From UMGS973 sp963609975 (GTDB lineage Bacteria; Bacillota; Clostridia; Peptostreptococcales; Anaerovoracaceae), in NCBI GenBank assembly GCA_963609975.1, contig CAVDMD010000010.1, forward strand, positions 1-30,132: a DNA stretch of 30,132 bases, given 5' to 3'. A program made the translations under genes and the position numbers. Below are positions 14,955-22,067 of the stretch, in pieces. Under the pieces are notes generated by a model. That model saw only the letters and a program-made list of their open reading frames with translations. It had not been told where the DNA came from and did not search any database. Every line of letters starts with the position of its first letter. The first letter of the stretch is position 1.

Positions 14955-16478
14955 TTATTCTATTTCTATATTAAGCCCTAATTTGTCTTCGGCTTCTTTT
15001 ACTACGCTGTTTATGTCCGGTTCATGTTTTTGGCCTCTGCTGCCTGATATACATTCAAGTGTCAGCCTCTGTCCCGTCTGTTTTTCCATAAGCTCGATAA
15101 ACATACCGCTGCTGTCCTGTATGAGTTTTTTGATGAAATCACTGCCGGCAGCCACAGTGAATACACCGTCTGATATATCTGTCAGTCTGGAGCCTGATCT
15201 CAGCAGATTGAAGCTGCCCTGTCTGCTGCTTGCCGCCTCTACAACGGCTCTCCATATCATATCGTAATCCGCAGAAGGCTGTGAAGCCGCCTGTGCTGCA
15301 GGAGCTGTCTGCTTAACCGGCTGAATCGGTTGAGCCGTCTGAGCCGCTGCAGATGTCTCAGGCTTTGCCTGCGGCTGATATATAGTCTGCTGCTCCTCAT
15401 GCACCGACGCCAGCCTTACGATACAAAGCTCAAGCAGCACTCTGGGCTGTGTTGACCATTTGGCGTCGGCTATGGTCTTTGACAGCTCTATTATGGCTCT
15501 GTCTATTTCCGATACCTCAAGAGTCTGGCTCTGCTCTTTGACTCTGTTCATATTCTCTGCCGACATATTGAGCATATCCTCAGGCGAGGCTACAAATTTT
15601 GAAATCAGCAGTGCTCTGTAATGAGCCAGCCAGTCTTTCATGAACTGTCTGATTTCCTTGCCCTCCGACATAACCTGCTCTAAAATCAGCAGCGCCTGTG
15701 CAATATTGTGAACTGCCACATTGTGTGTAAGCTCTATAAACACCTCTTCTGAGGATGTCCCCAGAAATTCGAGAACGTCTTCTCTGTCTAATGTATCTCT
15801 GCCTGCTGCAAGGCACTGATCAAGTATGCTGAGCCCGTCTCTGACAGAACCGTCCGCATTGGCTGCGATAAGGCCGAGAGCCGCCTCGCTTACCTGTATG
15901 CCCTTGTCCTCGCATATGCTGCGCATACCCTGTCTCAGCAGGTTTTCGGAAACTCTGCGAAAATCCAGCCTCATACATCTTGAGAGTATTGTTGCCGGAA
16001 GTTTCTGGGGCTCTGTTGTGGCCAGAATAAACATAACATATTCGGGCGGCTCCTCAAGGGTTTTGAGAAGTGCATTGAACGCCCCCTGCGACAGCATATG
16101 AACCTCGTCTATTATATAGACTTTCCTGCGGCCTGCCGCAGGCGGATATTTGACACTCTCTCTAAGCTCTCTGATGTTTTCGACACCGTTGTTTGATGCG
16201 GCGTCTATCTCTATCACATCTATAAACGTGCCGTTTTTGATGGCTATGCAGTTTGCGCACTGCCCGCAGGGACGCTCGCCCTCAGACAGACAGTTTACGG
16301 CCTTGGCAAGTATTCTTGCAGTTGTGGTCTTGCCTGTGCCTCTGGTACCGCACAGGAGATAGGCATGACCTGTCTCGTCCTTTGCTATCTGATTCTGAAG
16401 TATTCGTACTATATGCTTCTGACCGAGTATTTCGCTGAACACCTCCGGTCTGTATGCTCTGTACAGTGCCTGATACAT
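14955..16478 (-). CDS. dnaX: DNA polymerase III subunit gamma/tau
   Basis: A 507-residue clamp-loader ATPase. Visible parts: Walker A GTRGTGKTT (44-52); four zinc-binding cysteines C63, C71, C74, C77; Walker B/DExx region IIDEVH (122-127); sensor 1 ILATTEPQKLP (151-161); and SRC (166-168). A Gln/Ala/Pro-rich linker (about 368-400) leads to the tau C-terminal domain. I see no obvious A-AAA-AAG slippery site at the usual place near the end of the ATPase core, so a short gamma form is not predicted. The start has GAGGAAGG upstream. First gene of dnaX-ybaB-recR, directly downstream of the SRP RNA. Confidence 0.96.
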   Translation of the reverse strand: MYQALYRAYRPEVFSEILGQKHIVRILQNQIAKDETGHAYLLCGTRGTGKTTTARILAKAVNCLSEGERPCGQCANCIAIKNGTFIDVIEIDAASNNGVENIRELRESVKYPPAAGRRKVYIIDEVHMLSQGAFNALLKTLEEPPEYVMFILATTEPQKLPATILSRCMRLDFRRVSENLLRQGMRSICEDKGIQVSEAALGLIAANADGSVRDGLSILDQCLAAGRDTLDREDVLEFLGTSSEEVFIELTHNVAVHNIAQALLILEQVMSEGKEIRQFMKDWLAHYRALLISKFVASPEDMLNMSAENMNRVKEQSQTLEVSEIDRAIIELSKTIADAKWSTQPRVLLELCIVRLASVHEEQQTIYQPQAKPETSAAAQTAQPIQPVKQTAPAAQAASQPSADYDMIWRAVVEAASSRQGSFNLLRSGSRLTDISDGVFTVAAGSDFIKKLIQDSSGMFIELMEKQTGQRLTLECISGSRGQKHEPDINSVVKEAEDKLGLNIEIE

Positions 16479-16499
16479 AAGCCTTCCTCTCTAAAAAAA

Positions 16500-16650
16500 T
16501 TGCCCTTTGAAAGCTCCGCAGTCAAGGAGAAGGCTTATCTGCGGCACATAAGAGCTTCCGCTTATTGCTGCTTCCTTCCGGACCTGACAAGGTTCACAGA
16601 GTCTTATTGCGCAGGACCCAGACCAATCAGGCGGAGCTTTCAAAAGGCAA
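16500..16650 (-). ncRNA. ffs: Signal recognition particle RNA (small bacterial type)
   Basis: Read on the minus strand the gene contains the conserved Ffh-binding helix 8 sequence GGTCCGGAAGGAAGCAGC, with GTGAACCTTGTCA before it. The ends form an almost perfect 20-bp stem: 16650-16631 with 16520-16501, one G-U pair; the stem is followed by a seven-T run (16493-16499), so it also ends transcription. The length of about 151 bases is longer than E. coli 4.5S RNA but shorter than Bacillus scRNA, with no Alu domain seen. It lies just upstream of dnaX, as in Bacillus. Confidence 0.93.
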
Positions 16651-16671
16651 TCCGAATTTAATTACCCATTC

Positions 16672-16700
16672 ATTATATGGGATTTAGCTTTGCAAGTCAA
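16672..16700 (-). promoter_or_regulatory. Strong promoter of the SRP RNA
   Basis: Minus-strand TTGACT (-35, 16695-16700) and perfect TATAAT (-10, 16672-16677) with a 17-base spacer. It is the closest match to consensus in the window and would start RNA near 16665, so about 15 bases may be trimmed from the 5' end. The stretch from 16701 to 16807 holds no gene. Confidence 0.85.
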
Positions 16701-16807
16701 GGAGAAACTCACCCAAAAACCGATAGCTGCTTCACCTGCTTCAGCCTTTTTTCGATATTTTTGCGGTGTTCTCACTAAAAGCGCCAAAGCAGCCGTATGA
16801 AAACAGG

Positions 16808-16835
16808 GAAAAGGGCCTCGCCTGAAGCAAGACCC
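16808..16835 (-). terminator. Terminator of the oadB-type gene
   Basis: Minus-strand GGGTCTTGC (16835-16827) pairs with GCGAGGCCC (16821-16813) over nine positions, two of them G-U, with loop TTCAG, followed by TTTT. It lies 38 bases after the stop. Confidence 0.8.
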
Positions 16836-16873
16836 TAAGTGGTATAAAAATGATTTAGAGATTGTTGACTTTT

Positions 16874-18037
16874 TTAGTATCCTCCGAACATCGAAAGCAT
16901 TACAGCTGCCGCCACAGCAGACCCTATAACGCCCGCAACATTTGGTCCCATTGCGTGCATCAGCAGGAAGTTGCCAGGATCATAGCTGCTGCCCACCTTC
17001 TGTGATACTCTTGCTGCCATCGGCACTGCAGATACGCCTGCGGATCCGATAAGCGGATTGATTTTGCCGCCTGTAAGCACATTCATCAGCTTTGCAATGA
17101 GAACTCCGCCCAGTGTGCCGCACGCAAACGCAATAACGCCGAGAACAACTATTTTGAGTGTCTCCGAGGTGATAAAAGTATCACCTGTAGCCGAAGCTCC
17201 CACTGCAAGACCCAGCATGATTGTAACCATGTTCATCATTGCATTCTGAGCAGTATCTGAAAGTCTTGCCGTAGCTCCGCTCTCCTTGAACAGATTGCCC
17301 AGCATCAGACATCCGATAAGCGGAGCTGCTGCAGGAAGTAATAATACGCAGAGAACTGTTACAACTATAGGGAAAAGGATCTTTTCTCTCTGTGTTACAG
17401 GTCTTAACTGCTCCATTCTGATTACTCTTTCTTTTGGAGTAGTGCACAGCTTCATAATAGGAGGCTGTATTACAGGCACAAGCGCCATGTATGAGTATGC
17501 TGCAACCGCAATGGCACCAAGCAGATGCGGAGCAAGCTTGCTTGTAAGGTAAATAGCCGTAGGGCCGTCAGCACCGCCGATAATACCGATTGACGCTGCT
17601 TCCTGTGCATTAAAGCCAAGAATAATCGCAAGATAAAATGCTATGAATATGCCAAACTGCGCCGCTGCGCCCATAATAAGTGATTTGGGATTTGCAATCA
17701 GCGGTCCGAAGTCGGTCATTGCGCCAACGCCGAGAAATATCAGTGACGGCAACACCGGTTTCAAGGTATAAAATACCGTAAGTATGCCGGCATTAGACAG
17801 AGAATCTATCATTTTTGTCCCGGCTTCAATCGTATAGTCATGAATAAACACATCAGCAAGCGGCAGGTTTGACAAAAGCATGCCGAATGCTATTGGTATA
17901 AGCAGTAATGGTTCAAATCCGTGCTTAATAGCAAGATACAGAAAAATGAATGACACAACAATCATAATTGCATTCTGGTAGCCAAGATTTGCTATACCCA
18001 TGCTCTGCACGAAATCCTGTAATGTTTCCAGTAACAT
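16874..18037 (-). CDS. Sodium-translocating decarboxylase beta subunit (OadB/GcdB/MmdB family)
   Basis: A 387-residue integral membrane protein with about nine to eleven helices that exports Na+ using the energy of decarboxylating a biotin-bound carboxyl group. The family hallmark GIIGGADGPTAIYLTSKLAP is present, with the Na+/H+ site Asp in GGADGPT. The C-terminal half repeats the pattern with NPLIGSAGVSAVPMAARV and GPNVAGVIGSAVAAAV. The true start is the ATG at 18035-18037: an in-frame ATG nine bases upstream abuts the GGAG and is too close. No alpha, gamma/delta or biotin-carrier gene lies next to it, so the substrate (oxaloacetate, methylmalonyl-CoA, glutaconyl-CoA) cannot be told. It has its own promoter and terminator. 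Confidence 0.93.
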   Translation of the reverse strand: MLLETLQDFVQSMGIANLGYQNAIMIVVSFIFLYLAIKHGFEPLLLIPIAFGMLLSNLPLADVFIHDYTIEAGTKMIDSLSNAGILTVFYTLKPVLPSLIFLGVGAMTDFGPLIANPKSLIMGAAAQFGIFIAFYLAIILGFNAQEAASIGIIGGADGPTAIYLTSKLAPHLLGAIAVAAYSYMALVPVIQPPIMKLCTTPKERVIRMEQLRPVTQREKILFPIVVTVLCVLLLPAAAPLIGCLMLGNLFKESGATARLSDTAQNAMMNMVTIMLGLAVGASATGDTFITSETLKIVVLGVIAFACGTLGGVLIAKLMNVLTGGKINPLIGSAGVSAVPMAARVSQKVGSSYDPGNFLLMHAMGPNVAGVIGSAVAAAVMLSMFGGY

Positions 18038-18109
18038 TTTTTCCATCTCCTTTAACTATATATTACTCGGTATCAGCAAATTTATTCGTTATGCTTAAAT
18101 ACCGCTAAA

Positions 18110-18138
18110 ATACTAACACAGAGGGGTGTTTTTTACAA
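18110..18138 (-). promoter_or_regulatory. Candidate promoter of the oadB-type gene
   Basis: Minus-strand TTGTAA (-35, 18133-18138) and TAGTAT (-10, 18110-18115), 17 apart. Tandem palindromes lie 20-49 bases upstream of the -35. Confidence 0.45.
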
Positions 18139-18157
18139 GCTGATTTCTAATTAATAC

Positions 18158-18187
18158 TGTATACATTTCGCAAACTTAATGTATACA
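18158..18187. repeat. Tandem TGTATACA palindromes in an inverted repeat
   Basis: TGTATACATT (18158-18167) and AATGTATACA (18178-18187) form a perfect 10-bp inverted repeat around a 10-base spacer. Each arm contains the self-complementary octamer TGTATACA, and the centres are 22 bases apart, about two helical turns. This is the geometry of a paired regulator site. It sits upstream of the oadB-type promoter at roughly -58 and -80, where activators often bind. The regulator is unknown. Confidence 0.55.
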
Positions 18188-18207
18188 TAAAACAAGAAAG
18201 TACAAAA

Positions 18208-18267
18208 CAAAAAGAGCGGGGTGAGTTCCGCTCTATATTAAACGAGGGATTAGCCCAGCTCTTTTTG
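18208..18267. terminator. Terminator following the 38-codon gene
   Basis: CAAAAAGAGC (18208-18217) and GCTCTTTTTG (18258-18267) are perfect complements, extended by GGG/CCC across a bulged A. An alternative inner hairpin AGAGCGG (18213-18219) with CCGCTCT (18228-18234) uses part of the same arm. On the minus strand the U tract follows the stem 13 bases after the small gene's stop. Confidence 0.65.
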
Positions 18268-18279
18268 TCCGATTCAATG

Positions 18280-18396
18280 TCAGTTGCTGCTGTTTGTTTC
18301 GGTATTGTCCGATTCACATTTCTCACTGACAGCAGCTTTTGCTTTTTTGCTGTTTTTCTCACTCATTTTACTGTTTGTCTGGTTTGAATTTTTCAT
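18280..18396 (-). CDS. Small 38-residue Lys/Asn/Ser-rich protein
   Basis: A gene too short for usual ORF cut-offs. It begins MKNSNQTNSKMSEKNSKK and ends in an acidic, Ser/Asn-rich part with a single cysteine (EKCESDNTE). The ATG lies seven bases after an excellent GAGGAGGG (18404-18411), and a strong hairpin terminator begins 13 bases after the TGA stop. A sigmaG-like promoter (GCATA, 17 bases, CATAATA) lies at the right distance. No membrane segment or signal peptide. The composition recalls minor small spore proteins, but I recognise no family. It is flanked by the tRNA-Lys promoter on the far side and the oadB-type gene downstream. That this is a real gene rests on the ribosome site, promoter and terminator together; its role is unknown. 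Confidence 0.65.
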   Translation of the reverse strand: MKNSNQTNSKMSEKNSKKAKAAVSEKCESDNTETNSSN

Positions 18397-18417
18397 ATCT
18401 AATCCCTCCTCATTCAC

Positions 18418-18446
18418 TATTATGGCTCATCGCCTCGGCAGTATGC
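18418..18446 (-). promoter_or_regulatory. sigmaG/sigmaF-like promoter of the small gene
   Basis: Minus-strand GCATA (18442-18446) and CATAATA (18418-18424) separated by 17 bases match the forespore sigmaG pattern (GNATR and CATNNTA). Transcription would start about 15 bases before the ATG, just ahead of the ribosome site. No good sigmaA promoter is seen in this gap. Confidence 0.35.
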
Positions 18447-18510
18447 GCGGAAATTTAAGGAATTAAAAAAAATGCGCCCGAAAAAAACAACAATTTTTGT
18501 AAAGTTTCTG

Positions 18511-18539
18511 TTGACAAACACCTGTGATTTTGTTACACT
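18511..18539 (+). promoter_or_regulatory. Promoter of tRNA-Lys
   Basis: A perfect TTGACA (18511-18516) and TACACT (18534-18539) with a 17-base spacer, 33 bases before the tRNA. Confidence 0.75.
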
Positions 18540-18571
18540 CTTAATTGTTCGGTACACGAAACAGCAGTTAT

Positions 18572-18647
18572 GCACCATTAGCTCAGTTGGTAGAGCACCT
18601 GACTCTTAATCAGGGTGTCCACGGTTCGAGCCCGTGATGGTGTACCA
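18572..18647 (+). tRNA. tRNA-Lys (anticodon CTT)
   Basis: A 76-base tRNA with encoded CCA. The acceptor arm GCACCAT pairs with ATGGTGT (first pair G-U), the D arm contains AGCTCAGTTGGTAGAGC, the anticodon stem CCTGA/TCAGG encloses the loop CTCTTAA with anticodon CTT for AAG codons, and the T arm has GGTTCGAGCCC-type sequence. It is a single-gene unit with its own promoter and terminator. Confidence 0.97.
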
Positions 18648-18651
18648 GCAC

Positions 18652-18690
18652 AAACCCTTGAAATTTCGACAGTTTCAGGGGTTTTTATTT
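18652..18690 (+). terminator. Terminator of tRNA-Lys
   Basis: AAACCCTTGAAA (18652-18663) pairs with TTTCAGGGGTTT (18673-18684), one G-U pair, followed by a T-rich tract. Confidence 0.85.
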
Positions 18691-18716
18691 TGCTGCAATT
18701 CAATATCGCATATATT

Positions 18717-18748
18717 ATAAAACTGCCCCGGTATTACTCCGAAGCAGT
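18717..18748 (-). terminator. Terminator overlapping the trmB stop codon
   Basis: Minus-strand ACTGCTTCGG (18748-18739) pairs with CCGGGGCAGT (18731-18722), then TTTTATAA. The left arm encodes the last trmB residues and the loop carries the TAA stop. It ends the ecf-trmB operon and faces the tRNA-Lys terminator. Confidence 0.7.
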
Positions 18749-19390
18749 ATTTCTTTTGAATTTAACATAATTGATATTCTTGCCGCCCGCACTGAACCTG
18801 TCCTCATATTCGGTAGTCGTGTATTTTGATTCATACTCCGAGTTGTGCAGATCCTCTGTGTATTCCAGAATCTCATAACCTGACTCTCTGATTTCCTCCA
18901 TGGAAAAAGCAAACAGCGGGTCATTATCTGTTTTGAACTCTATTACTCCGTCCTTTTTGAGGACATCAAAATAGGTTTTGAGCCTGTCCCTGTGGGTCAG
19001 CCTTCTTCTGGCGTGTCTGTCCTTTGGCCACGGGTCGCTGAAATTAAGATAAATCCTGTCGATTTCTCCCTTTTCAAACAAATCGTTCGCATCATCTATA
19101 TACTTTGCAAAGAACAAAACGTTTTTGAGCTGCTCTGCCTTGGCTTTTTGAAGCCCTCTGACAAGCACATTCTTCTGTCCTTCTATCGCCAGATACATAT
19201 TGTCCGGATTTGCTTTTGCGTGGGATATTATGAACTGTCCCTTGCCGCACCCTATTTCAAGCTCCAGCTTTCCGCCGGCATTTTCAAACAGTTCCCTCCA
19301 TCTGCCTTTGATATCATCGGGATTTTCAACCAGATACTCTTTTGCCGCATTTATTTTTTCTTCAAGATTTTTGATATTTCTCTGTCTCAT
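18734..19390 (-). CDS. trmB: tRNA (guanine-N7-)-methyltransferase
   Basis: A 218-residue SAM-dependent enzyme that makes m7G46 in the variable loop of tRNAs. SAM motif I is EIGCGKGQFI (45-54); the TrmB signature NFSDPWPKDRHARRRL spans 116-131, and FKTDN and a C-terminal SKYTTTEYEDRF (tRNA-binding part) follow. The length is standard. The start overlaps the ecfT stop as TAATG, so it is the last gene of the ecf operon. In many Firmicutes truA follows ecfT; a tRNA-modifying gene in that slot here is trmB instead. Confidence 0.96.
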   Translation of the reverse strand: MRQRNIKNLEEKINAAKEYLVENPDDIKGRWRELFENAGGKLELEIGCGKGQFIISHAKANPDNMYLAIEGQKNVLVRGLQKAKAEQLKNVLFFAKYIDDANDLFEKGEIDRIYLNFSDPWPKDRHARRRLTHRDRLKTYFDVLKKDGVIEFKTDNDPLFAFSMEEIRESGYEILEYTEDLHNSEYESKYTTTEYEDRFSAGGKNINYVKFKRNTASE

Positions 19391-20190
19391 TAAAGAATTA
19401 CCGCCTCTGCAATTGTTGCTGCAAGAAACGCTGCCAGCAGCGCTCCTGCCACTGCATCTTTTCCTGCGAATTTCATTTCATTCATCCTCGTCCTGCCCTC
19501 ATCGCCTCTGTAGCACCTTGCCTCCATTGCCATGGCAAGCTCCGAGGCTATCCTGAAAGCGCTTATGAACAGCGGAACAAGTATAGGTATCAGGCTCTTG
19601 GCTCTGCGTATAAGATTGCCGCTTTCAAAATCGGCTCCTCTCGCCTGCTGCGCTTTCATTATCTTGTCTGTTTCCTCAAGCAGCGTGGGTATAAATCTCA
19701 GTGCTATAGTCATCATCATAGCAAGCTCATGCGCCGGCACCCCTATTTTTTTCATAGGAGCAAGCAGCTTCTCAATACCGTCAGTCAGGCTTATGGGCTT
19801 GGTGGTAAGCGTCAGCATGGATGAGCCTATTATGAGAAGAACCAGTCTGATGCCCAGAAACACCGCGGTTCTGATGCCCTGCCTTGTAATATGTAAAAAT
19901 CCAAGACTCCATACAACATCGCCCTTAATCATAAACAGATTCAGAACAAATGTGAATATGATGATTATAAATACGGGTTTGAGACCTCTGAGTATGAACC
20001 TGAGAGGCACCTTTGACACCGCTATCACAGCGCCCAGCGCTGCCGCGGATATTATAAAGCCGTAAAAATTATCCACTATGAACAGCGCCACTATATATAC
20101 GATGGTCGCTGTTATTTTTATTCGTGCATCAAGACTGTGCACCCACGAATTGCCGGGGTAGTACTGTCCCAGCGTTATATCTCTAAGCAT
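19390..20190 (-). CDS. ecfT: ECF transporter transmembrane component EcfT
   Basis: A 266-residue membrane protein that couples the two ATPases to exchangeable substrate-binding S components for vitamin and metal uptake. The N-terminal signature YYPGNSWVHSLDARIK (10-25) and the two coupling-helix motifs QQARGADFE and MEARCYRGDEGRT are present; five to six hydrophobic helices are readable. The start overlaps ecfA2 by eight bases. No S component lies next to it, which marks this as the shared (group II) energy-coupling module. Confidence 0.95.
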   Translation of the reverse strand: MLRDITLGQYYPGNSWVHSLDARIKITATIVYIVALFIVDNFYGFIISAAALGAVIAVSKVPLRFILRGLKPVFIIIIFTFVLNLFMIKGDVVWSLGFLHITRQGIRTAVFLGIRLVLLIIGSSMLTLTTKPISLTDGIEKLLAPMKKIGVPAHELAMMMTIALRFIPTLLEETDKIMKAQQARGADFESGNLIRRAKSLIPILVPLFISAFRIASELAMAMEARCYRGDEGRTRMNEMKFAGKDAVAGALLAAFLAATIAEAVIL

Positions 20191-21046
20191 TTGTATTTCC
20201 TCTGATTGCCCTGTATATTTCTTCGGCAGCTCTGTCTCTTGTCAGAATATTGCAGTCAAGTTCAAAGCCCCTGTCATTAAGCATATCAATAAGCTCCGTA
20301 ACAGGCGGGGCTGCAAGTCCCATCTGTCTGAGCTCCTGTCTTCTTGCAAACACATCTTCGGGAGTTCCCTCCATTACGGCATGACCTCTGTCCATAACTA
20401 TAACCTTATCGCACATTGAAGCAATATCCTCCATATTGTGTGAAACCATTATGGTAATATTGTCTTCGTGGCTGTGAACGCGGAGTATCATATCCAGCAC
20501 ATCTCTGTGAGCCTTGGGGTCAAGCCCCGCCGTCGGCTCATCAAGTATCAGCACCTGCGGCTTCATCGCTATCACTCCGGCTATGGCAACTCTTCTTTTT
20601 TGTCCGCCCGAAAGATCAAAGGGCGACTTGTCCTTAATCTGCTCATAGTCAAGTCCCACCAGTTCTATGGCCTCTCTGACTCTTGCTTCAAGCTCATCAT
20701 CCGCAAGCCCTATATTCCCAGGCCCGAACGCAACATCTCTGAACACCGTTTCTTCAAACAGCTGGTATTCGGGGTACTGAAATACAAGACCTACTTTTTT
20801 GCGTATCTCGCGCATTACGGTTTTGCCGTCACAGATGTTTTCTCCATCTATATATATACTGCCTGTCTTTGGTCTGACAAGGCCGTTCAGATGCTGTACC
20901 AGTGTGGATTTGCCGGAGCCCGTGTGCCCTATTATTCCTGCAATCTGTCCGTCGTCGATACAGAAGCTGACATCCTGCACCGCAACCGATTCATGGGGCA
21001 GACCTTCGTTATATATATGTGTTAGATTCTCTACTTTAACTGACAT
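20183..21046 (-). CDS. ecfA2: ECF transporter ATPase EcfA2
   Basis: A 287-residue ABC-type ATPase of the energy-coupling module. Walker A GHTGSGKST (40-48), Q-loop FQYPEYQLF, signature LSGGQKRRVAIAG (145-157), Walker B VLILDEP (165-171), and H-switch His203 are complete. EYQLFEETVFRDVAFGP is typical of EcfA2. It overlaps ecfA1 by 16 bases and ecfT by eight, indicating tight translational coupling in the order A1-A2-T. It forms a heterodimer with EcfA1 on the inner membrane face. Confidence 0.95.
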   Translation of the reverse strand: MSVKVENLTHIYNEGLPHESVAVQDVSFCIDDGQIAGIIGHTGSGKSTLVQHLNGLVRPKTGSIYIDGENICDGKTVMREIRKKVGLVFQYPEYQLFEETVFRDVAFGPGNIGLADDELEARVREAIELVGLDYEQIKDKSPFDLSGGQKRRVAIAGVIAMKPQVLILDEPTAGLDPKAHRDVLDMILRVHSHEDNITIMVSHNMEDIASMCDKVIVMDRGHAVMEGTPEDVFARRQELRQMGLAAPPVTELIDMLNDRGFELDCNILTRDRAAEEIYRAIRGNTNA

Positions 21047-21870
21047 ATCGCTTTTACCAACTCCTCTGTATCTATAATCCCCTGAGGTATATCAGCGCCT
21101 CTGCTTCTGAGCCTGTCCGCAATATCTGCGGCCATAGGCACTCTGAGTCCCGCCGCTTCAATTACCTCTCTGTCTGAAAACACCTCCTGCGGCGTACCGT
21201 CCGCCGTAATGCTGCCGCCGTTCATAATAACTATGCGGTCCGCACCTGCGGCTTCCTCCATAAAATGAGTTATGAGAATTACAGTAATCCCCTCGCTGTG
21301 AAGCTTCCTGATAATATTCATAACCTCGCTGCGTCCTTTGGGGTCAAGCATGGCGGTAGGCTCGTCAAATATGATGCACTCCGGCTTCATTGCTATTACT
21401 CCGGCTATGGCTATTCTCTGCTTCTGCCCGCCCGAAAGCATATGCGGCGCTTTTTTGCGAAAATCATACATATCAACAGAAAACAGGGCCTCATCCACTA
21501 TTCCTCTGATATCCTCCGATTTAATGCCTATGTTTTCGGGACCGAAAGCAACATCGTCCTCCACTATTGATGAAACCAGCTGGTTGTCAGGGTTCTGAAA
21601 CACCATGCCCGCAGTCTGCCTTATCTCCCACAGCCTGTCCGCATCCTTAGTATCATATCCTTTGACATATACGGCTCCCGAAGTAGGAATAAGCAGCGCA
21701 TTAAATGTTTTGGCAATAGTGGATTTGCCCGAACCGTTTCGTCCTATTATGGCCGTAAAGCTGCCTTTTTCAATCTCTATGGTTATATCCTTAACTGCAG
21801 GCTCCGGCAAAGTCTCCTCATCTGCAGGGTAACGGAATGTTAAATTTTCAGTACGTATTATTTTTTCCAT
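21031..21870 (-). CDS. ecfA1: ECF transporter ATPase EcfA1
   Basis: A 279-residue ABC-type ATPase. Walker A GRNGSGKST (43-51), Q-loop FQNPDNQLVSSIVEDDVAFGP (from 91), signature LSGGQKQRIAIAG (145-157), Walker B CIIFDEP (165-171), and His202 are all present. NPDNQ is the usual EcfA1 Q-loop. First gene of ecfA1-ecfA2-ecfT-trmB, with a strong extended -10 promoter about 35 bases upstream on which a 19-bp palindrome sits. A GGTGA-type ribosome site precedes the ATG. Confidence 0.95.
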   Translation of the reverse strand: MEKIIRTENLTFRYPADEETLPEPAVKDITIEIEKGSFTAIIGRNGSGKSTIAKTFNALLIPTSGAVYVKGYDTKDADRLWEIRQTAGMVFQNPDNQLVSSIVEDDVAFGPENIGIKSEDIRGIVDEALFSVDMYDFRKKAPHMLSGGQKQRIAIAGVIAMKPECIIFDEPTAMLDPKGRSEVMNIIRKLHSEGITVILITHFMEEAAGADRIVIMNGGSITADGTPQEVFSDREVIEAAGLRVPMAADIADRLRSRGADIPQGIIDTEELVKAICQLK

Positions 21871-21903
21871 AAATTCACCATTAAAAATATGTCTAACCAG
21901 TTA

Positions 21904-21932
21904 ACTATACCATATCCCTTTGTATTTGGCAA
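21904..21932 (-). promoter_or_regulatory. Promoter of the ecf operon
   Basis: Minus-strand TTGCCA (-35, 21927-21932) and TATAGT (-10, 21904-21909) with a 17-base spacer and an extended TGG before the -10. Confidence 0.75.
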
Positions 21933-21938
21933 ATACAA
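21920..21938. promoter_or_regulatory. 19-bp palindrome over the ecf -35 box
   Basis: TTGTATTTG, one central base, then CAAATACAA: a perfect inverted repeat covering the -35 hexamer. This is the expected position for a repressor operator. I do not recognise the regulator; it does not match CcpA or NrdR consensus. Confidence 0.6.
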
Positions 21939-21984
21939 CCCTCGTGAATCCGGGGCAGGCGTGGTTTTCCCGCATATGCGCATG

Positions 21985-22016
21985 AAAACCCCGGAAAGTT
22001 CTGTTCTCCGGGGTTT
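21985..22016. terminator. Terminator after the DUF1292 gene
   Basis: AAACCCCGGA and TCCGGGGTTT form a ten-bp stem, with TTTTC following on the minus strand. It separates the uvrC/DUF1292 transcript from the ecf promoter. Confidence 0.85.
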
Positions 22017-22067
22017 CAGACTGTTTTGTAAGGTTTGATTTGTGACTTTGTGTTTCGCTCTGCAAGG

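Noticed and set aside
14955..16478. Programmed frameshift site in dnaX
   Set aside because: I found no slippery A-AAA-AAG heptamer with a following hairpin near the end of the ATPase region.
18208..18240. T-box-like sequence (GGGTGAGTTCCGC)
   Set aside because: It departs from the T-box core GGGTGGNACCGC, lacks a specifier stem and is better explained as part of a terminator for the small gene.
18147..18362. A 71-codon minus-strand open frame overlapping the small gene
   Set aside because: It runs through the terminator stem and the tandem palindromes and has no ribosome site; the 38-codon frame has the signals instead.
18548..18565. LexA-like element (GTTCG-gtaca-CGAAAC) in the tRNA-Lys leader
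   Set aside because: The half-sites are in the reverse order from the Firmicute CGAAC-N4-GTTCG box and a tRNA is an unlikely SOS target.
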